Shown piece after piece: positions 43,516 through 51,188 of a DNA stretch of 64,000 nucleotides. Origin of the DNA: CALNYX01 sp942490925 (lineage in GTDB: Bacteria; Chlamydiota; Chlamydiia; Chlamydiales; JAAKFR01). The stretch's first letter is position 1. Every line of letters begins with the position of its first letter. The stretch is taken from assembly GCA_942490925.1 (NCBI GenBank), contig CALNYX010000017.1, positions 496,001 to 560,000 of the forward strand. The letters are read 5' to 3'. A model generated the notes under the pieces. It made no database searches. It had not been told where the DNA came from and worked only from the letters and a program-made list of their open reading frames with translations. Position numbers and translations under genes: made by a program.

Positions 43516-45051
43516 TTAGGCGCCTTGACCTGGTTGAAACAGATTCGCACGAAGAAACCACTTCGCTGCCTCTTCATCAGATTGATTCACACCAAGACCA
43601 TCCTTATAACAAATGCCAAGACTGTTCTGCGCATCAACATGCCCTTTCTTAGCTGCACAAAGAAACCACTTCGCTGCCTCTTCATCAGATTGATTCACAC
43701 CAAGACCACCATTATAACAAATGCCAAGACTGTTCTGTGCATCAACATGCCCTTTCTTAGCGGCACAAAGAAACCACTTCGCTGCCTCTTCATCAGATTG
43801 ATTCACACCAAGACCATCCTTATAACAAATGCCAAGACTGTTCTGTGCATCAACATGCCCTTTCTTAGCTGCACGAAGAAACCACTTCGCTGCCTCTTCA
43901 TCAGATTGATTCACACCAAGACCACCATTATAACAAATGCCAAGACTGTTCTGTGCATCAACATGCCCTTTTTTAGCGGCACAAAGAAACCACTTCGCTG
44001 CTTCTTCATCAGATTGATTCACACCAAGACCATCCTTATAACAAATGCCAAGACAGTTCTGTGCATCAACATGCCCTTTCTCAGCAGCACAACTAAAGTG
44101 GGCATAAGCTTTGTCTAGATCTTGGGAAATGCTTCGACCTTCGTAGTAACAAATTCCAATGTTATGGAAAGCAGTGGCTATTCCCATTTCAGCAGCACGT
44201 TTAAAGTGTGTGATAGCCTCGGCAGTCGATTGCTCAACACCGTTACCATCGTAATAAAGAGTTCCTAGGTTAGACCATGCATTACCAGATCCATTTTCAG
44301 TTCCACGCTTGTAATAATCGAAAGCCCCTATATAATCCTGCTTACTCTCACAATAAACGCCAAGATTATTCAATGCCTCAGCAAACCCTTGATCAGCGGC
44401 CATCTTGAAATACATGATTGCAATTTCATCTGATTGCTTTACGGTCACCCCATCCTTATAAAGCATGCCGAGTTTATTCTGTGCATCAACCGCTCCCTTA
44501 TTTGCCTCAACTACTAATTGCAATATGTTAAAATAACTTATTTTACACATTAGCGCGGGAACAGCATAAAACCCTATCAAATTATAATCTCCTCTGACAC
44601 ATCTCAACTCCATAAAAATAGAATCATCTCCATTCTGATATGGGACCAGCTGCGTCATGAATGCATAGTCACCACGAAGACGACTACTTGCATAAAGCGC
44701 TGCATTTGGATTAATTTTCACGGCTGCACTCATAAAATCAGCATCATCTCGCTGCGCATGTCGAGCGCTTTTAAGACAATGTACATTACTTCTAACATCT
44801 TCTAGGGTAACAGGCTTATAATAATAGTAGGCGACGACAGCACCGAATATAACATAAATCGCTAATGAACAGTTGTGTACAAAGCTCGAGCGTTCTGAAG
44901 CTAGAGGAGTGGATTGACTTGTTTCATCAACCTGTTGTGACTCTAAAAATGTCTTGAAAACATAATCCACCAAGTTAAGAGTCGTGTTGCAACTCGGAAT
45001 CAAGTTACAAAGATAGCTGCTATTGGTGGGTGAGAAAAATGATACTGCCAT
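43516..45051 (-). CDS. Sel1-like repeat protein
   Basis: The product is 511 residues. An N-terminal membrane segment (about 58-76) precedes a solenoid of Sel1-like repeats (36 residues each; 'A..LG..Y..G.gv.qs...A..wf..AA..G'). The first repeats diverge; the last five (about 325-501) are almost identical. Sel1 proteins scaffold protein complexes, and bacterial ones are often host-interaction factors. The protein ends with a non-repeat tail, LFQPGQGA. DNA repeats are described separately. Confidence 0.85.
   Translation of the reverse strand: MAVSFFSPTNSSYLCNLIPSCNTTLNLVDYVFKTFLESQQVDETSQSTPLASERSSFVHNCSLAIYVIFGAVVAYYYYKPVTLEDVRSNVHCLKSARHAQRDDADFMSAAVKINPNAALYASSRLRGDYAFMTQLVPYQNGDDSIFMELRCVRGDYNLIGFYAVPALMCKISYFNILQLVVEANKGAVDAQNKLGMLYKDGVTVKQSDEIAIMYFKMAADQGFAEALNNLGVYCESKQDYIGAFDYYKRGTENGSGNAWSNLGTLYYDGNGVEQSTAEAITHFKRAAEMGIATAFHNIGICYYEGRSISQDLDKAYAHFSCAAEKGHVDAQNCLGICYKDGLGVNQSDEEAAKWFLCAAKKGHVDAQNSLGICYNGGLGVNQSDEEAAKWFLRAAKKGHVDAQNSLGICYKDGLGVNQSDEEAAKWFLCAAKKGHVDAQNSLGICYNGGLGVNQSDEEAAKWFLCAAKKGHVDAQNSLGICYKDGLGVNQSDEEAAKWFLRANLFQPGQGA
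43553..44092 (-). repeat. five near-identical 108-bp tandem repeats
   Basis: Units begin at 43553, 43661, 43769, 43877 and 43985 (108 bases apart, 36 codons each). Bases agree almost completely. At one position units alternate between Lys-Asp-Gly and Asn-Gly-Gly codons, giving an A-B-A-B-A order, as expected if a 216-bp pair was duplicated. Such repeats can gain or lose units. Confidence 0.95.
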
Positions 45052-45108
45052 AATTACCTCACAACGTTTTGTGTAAAAAATAAATTTAAATTATTTTATC
45101 CTTGCAAG

Positions 45109-45580
45109 CTAAGCTTGGTCAGAAGGTCCAGCACCATTATGGAAGGATTGTCTATTAAGAGGGAAGCGAAACTGTAATTTCATATAATCAACCTCAACAC
45201 TCCTAACGATATTGTTGCCTCTATTGTCTTTCATCCTCACAGCATACTGTCCTGGACCGATCCTCCATATATATAACTCTTGCAAATGAGAGGGTGTTAG
45301 TTTAGTTGAGGTAGTAGTCGACCATAGCTGGTTTAAAAGCGCATCGATCCACCATATAAAATGGGAACAATGTTATTTTTTCATCAACAATTAGTCTGCT
45401 TGCGCTCTCGTCTAAGATTTTGATGTGCTTTCCAGTAATATCCCAAATCTCAAGATGACTATGTGCCTTGAAACCACAAATTTGTCATCTAAAGTCAAAA
45501 CAAGCTTGAAAAGCTTAATCCTACTTCCTTGTGAGGTAGCTCTGTGGAAATGGTGTTCTGTCAGAAAGATCAATGTTAGA
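45109..45580 (-). pseudogene. WD40-repeat-like pseudogene
   Basis: On the minus strand three frames carry pieces of one protein. First 'GSRIKLFKLVLTLDDKFVV', then after a shift near 45470 'SHLEIWDITGKHIKILD', then after a shift near 45360 'WWIDALLNQLWS' on to 'IGPGQYAVRMKDNRG' and a TAG at 45109-45111. 'G.IKLF' and 'L.IWDiTG' are WD40 strand patterns. Two frameshifts and the lack of a start make it a relic. It lies downstream of the response-regulator gene in the same direction. Confidence 0.55.
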
Positions 45581-45611
45581 TCTTGAAAGGGCGTTTTCAG
45601 AGTTATATTTT

Positions 45612-45986
45612 TTAAGAAGAAAAAGCAGTGATGTGCTCATGCATTTTTTCGACAAGCTCGTTGAAATCACATGGCTTAATAAAAAATAATGCGCGTTCGG
45701 CACCGGGTGAAGCTTTCGGATCTAGATCGATTTTTCCGGTTAAATAAATAATCGGGATCCCTTTTGTACTTTCATGTTTATTGAGCTCTTCGACAATTTC
45801 ATACCCCGTCATTTCTGGCATCTGAATATCAACTAAAAATAAATCAGGAGGGGTCTTAAGAGCGTTCTTTAACAATTCTGGCCCTGAAGCAAACTCCATA
45901 ACATCAAATCCAGCACTCTCTAAACGAAAGGTTATAACGCGAGACATATCAGGGTCGTCATCTACAACATAAATTTTCTTAGGCAT
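45612..45986 (-). CDS. CheY-like single-domain response regulator
   Basis: The product is 124 residues, one receiver domain. The acidic cluster Asp9-Asp10-Asp11, the phosphoacceptor Asp53 in 'FLVDIQMPEM', Thr in 'IYLTGK' and Lys in 'FFIKPCDF' are all present. It has no output domain and would relay a phosphate or act by protein contact. It is 12 bases downstream of the second histidine kinase and completes a signalling operon. Confidence 0.93.
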   Translation of the reverse strand: MPKKIYVVDDDPDMSRVITFRLESAGFDVMEFASGPELLKNALKTPPDLFLVDIQMPEMTGYEIVEELNKHESTKGIPIIYLTGKIDLDPKASPGAERALFFIKPCDFNELVEKMHEHITAFSS

Positions 45987-45998
45987 ATGCTTACTATC

Positions 45999-48560
45999 CT
46001 AATTATGAGGGTTTATAGGAAGCTTTATTATAAAGATTGAGCCTTTTTTAAACTGAGAGCGATAAAAAATCTCACCTCGATGGTATTCGATGATTTTTTT
46101 CGCAATTACAAGCCCCATACCTGAACCGTATCGCAAGTTGCTGCTGTGAATTTGTGTAAAAAGCGTAAATAGCATCTGCTGATCTTCTTTCTTAATTCCT
46201 ATGCCAGTATCCTCAACCTCAATAAATAGGTCTCTATTTTTTACATACCCGCGTAATGTTACGGCTCCGTGGGTTGTAAAGCTCAAAGCATTTGATAATA
46301 AATGCTCAATAGCCTTTACAACACCTTTTGCATCGAGATGTAGTACCGGAAGACCTGGAGCAATTTCACACCTAAAATCAAGAGACTTTTTCTTAATAAC
46401 AGGCTGCCACTGTTCAGCAATGTTATTAAGCACCTCATTCATATCAACCTCTTTAAAACTCCATTGTTTTAAGTTGAACTCAATTTCCTCAAAATCAAGT
46501 GTGTCATGAATAAGCTTAATAACTTTTTCTGTGTTATCCTTGCAGATGCATACAAATTCTCTCAGCTTATCTGTAGATAATTTTGAAATTCCATTATCTA
46601 CGATTTCAATGGATTGCTGGATAATGGAAAGTGGAGTACGTAGCTGATGTGAGATAATAGAAATTAAATTTGATTTTTGTTGCCGCACAACATTCTCTCG
46701 CAGCCGTATTTCGGTTTCCATTTCTTTATTTTCACCGATAACAGAGATTTCCAATACATTGCCATGCAGATCCTTAATAGGGGAGAGTTGTAATAGAACA
46801 GGAAAAGGATTATCGTCTGCGTCAGTATGTTCTGTTTTAACTTCTACCTGCTCAACTCCAGAAATAATCTGTTGCACTGCCTGCTTCAATTTATCGACTT
46901 CTTCAGGCTTAAGCAACTGATAGAAATTTTTATTAATCACTTCTTCAGCTGTGTAGCCATATGAGCGTTGAGCCCCTTCACTCCAAGTTAAGATTTCTCC
47001 TTCAAAATTGAGACTAAAAATGATATTAGGAACTAACGAATAAATATTTGATAGGTGTTTTAAAAATAGTGTGTTGTGAATCTGTTCAGTAATGTCGACC
47101 ATGATTCCGAGTGCTCGAACAGGCTTTCCTTCTGAGTCATATTCAACAACACTTCCATGTGCAAAGATCCATGCCCACCCATCATTTTTCTTAATACGAA
47201 ATCGATCTTGGTACTGGTCGCCTTTAAGCAGTTTCTCATGCATTGCAATGCTAGCGCTTTGTTTGTCATCTGAATGCAAATACTCTAACCACTTTTCATA
47301 GTTTATTGAACCCCCACCTGATGCATAACCAAGCTCACTACTCCATGTCTCTGAAAATTGAATCATATTGGCATAGATATCCCACTCCCAAATCCCAATA
47401 TTGGAATTCTGTAAGATAGCAGTTAAGCGCTTCTGCCCAGCGTCTATATCTTTTTCAGCCTCTTTAAGTTTATTAATTGGCATAAATGTACCCAGAAAGC
47501 CGACAGGCTCTTCTAGCAAATCGCGCGTGACAATAACAGAGCAGTGTACCCAGTTGATTAAACCATCAGAAGTTCGAAACCTAAATTCGCAATTAATCGG
47601 CACAAATTCGCTACTGAGCCGGTGCCATGCCTCTTGGATAACCTTCAGATCGTCTGGGTAGACTCGATCAAACCAGTAATCTTTACGGATAGTTTCAGGA
47701 ATGACCCCAAGCAATCCTCCCATGTTGTGATTAGCATAAATCACTTCCCCATCCAATCTTGCAAAAAATAGTCCTACCGGAAGCTGTTCAACAAGAGAAC
47801 TCAACCATTGGATGTGTGTAGTAGAGCTTTCTAAATCGCGTGTCAACTGCCTAGTCAACGCAAATATACTCAGCTGAACTCTTGGTTCGAGCTCATATTC
47901 TTTTCTAAGTCTGCCCATGTAGAGGGGAGAGGAGAGGTAAATTTCAATGAGTCGACGATGAAGGGGAGCAAAGAGATTTCGTAGAGCTATAAGAAGCGGG
48001 GTAAAGAAAAGAAGTAAGATTAAAAAGAGTGTAATTAACTCACGATAAAAGACTGAATAGAAAAAGCTTTGGTAGAGCTGTGTAGTAGAAATTTGGATGA
48101 CCAAAACACCTGATCCCTCTTGCAAGCTGAATCCCAACAGCCCCGCCTCTGCTGGTAATCCTTTTTGATCACTCCCTGTGCTTACTGTTTTTTCTAAAAT
48201 TTTCTGCATAGGGGATGGAAGATTCTCTATAGATTCTCCATCAAGCTTAGGATCTGTTGAGATGCTAACCTGTTTTGATAGCAGGTCATAATATAAGACC
48301 GCCTGTAGGCTACTTCTTTTTGTCACAAGTGACTGTAAAAGCTGCTCTACCTCCTTATGATTATTTTCTTGTGATATGTAAGTAAACAAGTCGCCAATTA
48401 AATTTGCCTCTTCTGTTCCAATCCGAACTAATTCCCGTCTGAAGTTTCTGTATGAGATATTCCAAAGGATAAATAAGATAATTATGACTGAAGTTATGAC
48501 CAGTGCTAGCAGGCGTTTTTTGATTTTTGAAGTGGGTTTTGATTCCTGCTCAAGGATCAT
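45999..48560 (-). CDS. PAS-domain sensor histidine kinase
   Basis: The product is 853 residues. Two membrane helices (about 17-37 and 168-190) enclose a periplasmic sensor. Several PAS domains follow (about 250-620; 'LPVGLFFARLDGEVIYAN', 'SNIGIWEWDIYANM', 'PNIIFSLNFEGEILTWSEGA'). The kinase core has the H-box 'SIISHQLRTPLSI', N-box 'HLLSNALSF' and G-boxes 'DTGIGI' and 'GSGMGLVIAK'. It likely signals to the response regulator next to it. It shares a 4-base overlap with the kinase upstream. Confidence 0.93.
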   Translation of the reverse strand: MILEQESKPTSKIKKRLLALVITSVIIILFILWNISYRNFRRELVRIGTEEANLIGDLFTYISQENNHKEVEQLLQSLVTKRSSLQAVLYYDLLSKQVSISTDPKLDGESIENLPSPMQKILEKTVSTGSDQKGLPAEAGLLGFSLQEGSGVLVIQISTTQLYQSFFYSVFYRELITLFLILLLFFTPLLIALRNLFAPLHRRLIEIYLSSPLYMGRLRKEYELEPRVQLSIFALTRQLTRDLESSTTHIQWLSSLVEQLPVGLFFARLDGEVIYANHNMGGLLGVIPETIRKDYWFDRVYPDDLKVIQEAWHRLSSEFVPINCEFRFRTSDGLINWVHCSVIVTRDLLEEPVGFLGTFMPINKLKEAEKDIDAGQKRLTAILQNSNIGIWEWDIYANMIQFSETWSSELGYASGGGSINYEKWLEYLHSDDKQSASIAMHEKLLKGDQYQDRFRIKKNDGWAWIFAHGSVVEYDSEGKPVRALGIMVDITEQIHNTLFLKHLSNIYSLVPNIIFSLNFEGEILTWSEGAQRSYGYTAEEVINKNFYQLLKPEEVDKLKQAVQQIISGVEQVEVKTEHTDADDNPFPVLLQLSPIKDLHGNVLEISVIGENKEMETEIRLRENVVRQQKSNLISIISHQLRTPLSIIQQSIEIVDNGISKLSTDKLREFVCICKDNTEKVIKLIHDTLDFEEIEFNLKQWSFKEVDMNEVLNNIAEQWQPVIKKKSLDFRCEIAPGLPVLHLDAKGVVKAIEHLLSNALSFTTHGAVTLRGYVKNRDLFIEVEDTGIGIKKEDQQMLFTLFTQIHSSNLRYGSGMGLVIAKKIIEYHRGEIFYRSQFKKGSIFIIKLPINPHN

Positions 48561-50125
48561 TTTAAATAGGCCTCAACTTGACATGTAAAAGTCGTTCCTT
48601 TACCTAGCTCGCTTGTGAACGCAATTGATCCTCCCATCATTTCAATAAAACGTTTGCAGATTGATAAGCCCATTCCGATACCTAGAAGTTGATCAGATTT
48701 CTGTGTTTGAAAAAATGGTTCAAATACCTGCTCTTGCAATTCAAGTGGAATTCCTCTACCGGTATCAGACACTTCTATTTTTAACAAAGCTGGTAAAGCC
48801 CCCCCCCTTTCCTCAACGCATAAATTCAACCGAACAGTTCCCCCTTGAGGTGTATACTTGAACGCATTTTCAACAAGATTAATAACAATTTGGGCTAATT
48901 TTGATGAGTCGCCACGCAAAGTCTCTGGCACTGTTTCACTCATCTCCAAGACAAAGTCGATGCTCTGCTTCTCAGCACGTTTTGTTAGCGCCCTTACAAT
49001 TCCACTAATCCATGTATTAACGTTATATTCATGAGAGTCTATTTGCATCTTACCAAGATCAAAACGAGAAAATGCTAACAGATCATCAACAACACTTTTC
49101 ATATGAATTGCTGCTGTATAAATACAGTCCACAGCCTCATTCACTTCTCGCGCTACGCCAGGAGAATCCAATACATGTTCACTAAATCCAATCACAGCGG
49201 TTAACGGATTACGAATTTCGTGCCCCACATACCGTAAAATCATTTCTTTGGACTGATTACTAACATCTGCCTTTAACTTAGCCACTTCAAGAGCCGATGT
49301 CAGTCGAATTGCGATACGTATAAGCTGATAAGTAACTAACAGTACAGTGAGCAAAGCCAAAATAATAACATAATTATTCTCATATTTGTAGCCTTCTGCA
49401 AGTGCCTGAACTCTAGCCACTTCAATTGAACGCAGCAACAGTATAGCCATTGTAAATGCCGTAATCACAAGCGGAATCAAACTCCAAGAGGCGACTTTGC
49501 CCTGCAGATCAAATGTCAATGCACGTACAAAAAGAGCGGTACCAAGAAGAGTAAATCCAACTGCAGTATGTGGTGCCATATCCGTTAGTTCACCCCAACC
49601 ATACGCCTCTTCTAGAGAACCAAAATAGCCAATAAGTGAAACAGCGCCAAAACTAAACGCCAATACAGCAAAACAGGCGCTAATCCAATTTCTCTTCTTA
49701 TGATTACTGAAGTTAAGTACGGCAACTCCTATCCCAATAAAAACAAAACAGATTGCTGTATTAGGGGCCATTCTTCCAGGATAGGTTGAACGTGTTGCAA
49801 TGTAGGCATCCTGAAAAAACTCATCTAACCCCAAGTTCCAATCAAAAACGTATTGTAAAAACGTTGCACCCGCAAAGAGTAAGCCAAATAGAGCGAACGA
49901 TGTGCTAACCAATCCATTACGAAAGCGAAGCGATAGTAGGAGAGCTATTGACAGCACGACAAACATAAGCGCTGTATTAAATTGCATGGGCGTAAGAGTT
50001 GGAAGTAGTTGAATCAAAAGGGGGATATTAGCCAACCAACCAATCAGGACGACAATGCCCAAAAACAGCGCCACGTAAGCGAGGATGTCGCTATAAATGC
50101 GGGTTTTTTTTTCAATAGAGACCAT
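48557..50125 (-). CDS. Membrane histidine kinase with multi-helix sensor
   Basis: The product is 522 residues. Seven or eight hydrophobic helices (about 15-265) form the sensor, then H-box 'YVGHEIRNPLTAVIG', N-box 'NLVENAFKY', and G-boxes 'DTGRGI' and 'GIGMGLSICK' complete a kinase without PAS domains. The ligand is unknown. It lies 57 bases downstream of the ethylene-receptor-like gene, which lacks a kinase, and may be its partner. Confidence 0.92.
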   Translation of the reverse strand: MVSIEKKTRIYSDILAYVALFLGIVVLIGWLANIPLLIQLLPTLTPMQFNTALMFVVLSIALLLSLRFRNGLVSTSFALFGLLFAGATFLQYVFDWNLGLDEFFQDAYIATRSTYPGRMAPNTAICFVFIGIGVAVLNFSNHKKRNWISACFAVLAFSFGAVSLIGYFGSLEEAYGWGELTDMAPHTAVGFTLLGTALFVRALTFDLQGKVASWSLIPLVITAFTMAILLLRSIEVARVQALAEGYKYENNYVIILALLTVLLVTYQLIRIAIRLTSALEVAKLKADVSNQSKEMILRYVGHEIRNPLTAVIGFSEHVLDSPGVAREVNEAVDCIYTAAIHMKSVVDDLLAFSRFDLGKMQIDSHEYNVNTWISGIVRALTKRAEKQSIDFVLEMSETVPETLRGDSSKLAQIVINLVENAFKYTPQGGTVRLNLCVEERGGALPALLKIEVSDTGRGIPLELQEQVFEPFFQTQKSDQLLGIGMGLSICKRFIEMMGGSIAFTSELGKGTTFTCQVEAYLK

Positions 50126-50182
50126 AGGAACCTTTAAAACATTTTTTTAGAAAAGGCACAAGTAACTATTTGTTATTTTCAA

Positions 50183-50938
50183 TTAATGGATAACGACAGT
50201 AGCAACAAGTCGAACAGGCTGCTGCAACTCATTAAAAATCATTTTCCAGTTCATTGTGACATTGAGTATCTGATTTGTCTCTGGCACCAATCTGAATCTT
50301 TGACACAAGACTTCTTTGCTTTCAATATGTTTATTAATAAAGTCTATCAGAAATAAACGATCTTCAAAATGGACGCGATCAAAGAACTCTGAAGCTAATT
50401 GCATACTCTTTTTACTTGGTAGCTTGAGCGCATCAATGACCAGTTCAGAAAATACCATATCATCAGTTTTTGTATTCCAGTCAATTACACCTGCATGCAA
50501 TGTTTCAACAGCAACACTCAAGCGTTCTCTTGTTGCTGCGAGATCCTTTTTTACAAGTTCACCCAAATTAGCCATACTTGGTAAGGCTAATAATCTGGGC
50601 ACAATAGGCACCAGCGCAAAGACTGTGATCCATGAAATGATTGCAGTAATAACTAAAAGCAGCGCAAGAAAGCGATAGACAGGATAGTAAAAGATAATAG
50701 CTTCAGTTAAGTGAGTAAATCCACATGCGATAATAAATGCAGCAAAAAGGAGAAAAATCTTCGGGAAAGGGAGGTCTTTTCGCTTTTTAAGGAAATAGAG
50801 TAATACAATTGGAATAGCCATATAAGCTCCCCAGATCAAGAGCTCTGAGATAATACTCGTATAGCCAAGCGGCTCTGACCATTTCCCGCAGTGCCATCTA
50901 GGTGGCCAGTTCCCAGTGTAAAAGAAAAAATTAAACAT
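50183..50938 (-). CDS. ethylene-receptor-type membrane sensor with PAS domain
   Basis: The product is 251 residues. Three membrane helices (about 28-50, 60-80, 90-112) match the ethylene-binding domain of plant ETR1 and cyanobacterial Etr1 proteins: 'PPRWHCGKW' start, 'AYMAIPIVLLYF', 'LPFPKIFLLFAAFI' and 'ACGFTHL'. With an offset of 7, the ETR1 copper and binding residues map to Cys72, His76, Tyr39, Ile42, Pro43 and Ile69; ETR1 Asp25 is Glu32 here. A PAS-like fold follows (about 135-251) and the protein ends without a kinase. It is the first gene of the signalling operon. Confidence 0.85.
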   Translation of the reverse strand: MFNFFFYTGNWPPRWHCGKWSEPLGYTSIISELLIWGAYMAIPIVLLYFLKKRKDLPFPKIFLLFAAFIIACGFTHLTEAIIFYYPVYRFLALLLVITAIISWITVFALVPIVPRLLALPSMANLGELVKKDLAATRERLSVAVETLHAGVIDWNTKTDDMVFSELVIDALKLPSKKSMQLASEFFDRVHFEDRLFLIDFINKHIESKEVLCQRFRLVPETNQILNVTMNWKMIFNELQQPVRLVATVVIH

Positions 50939-51188
50939 ACGGCCTGTTGTAACATTTTTATTTTATGACCCCAAGAAATAATTCCTAAGAGGGCACGCTT
51001 GACATCTCGAATAGCCGCATTTCTTGCATTGAATCTGGTCCAAAGCGGATAGCATCTCACTCAAAAAGCAAGACATGTCATTAATTATATGCCATGATTG
51101 CGGCTGCTATAGCTCTCATATAGTATTCTTGATTTCCTAACGGTGACTTGATAGACTTTCGTATCTCATGTTTTTTACGGGAGTTCTT

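Noticed and set aside
43553..44092. CRISPR array
   Set aside because: Units are 108 bases with no unique spacers and encode Sel1 repeats.
43525..44118. A 197-residue plus-strand frame with repeats
   Set aside because: It is the complement of the Sel1 repeats; its own repeat pattern follows from theirs, and the Sel1 frame explains the sequence fully.
50836..51060. Minus-strand frame upstream of the ethylene-sensor gene
   Set aside because: It overlaps the start of a well-supported gene and I recognise nothing in its unique part.
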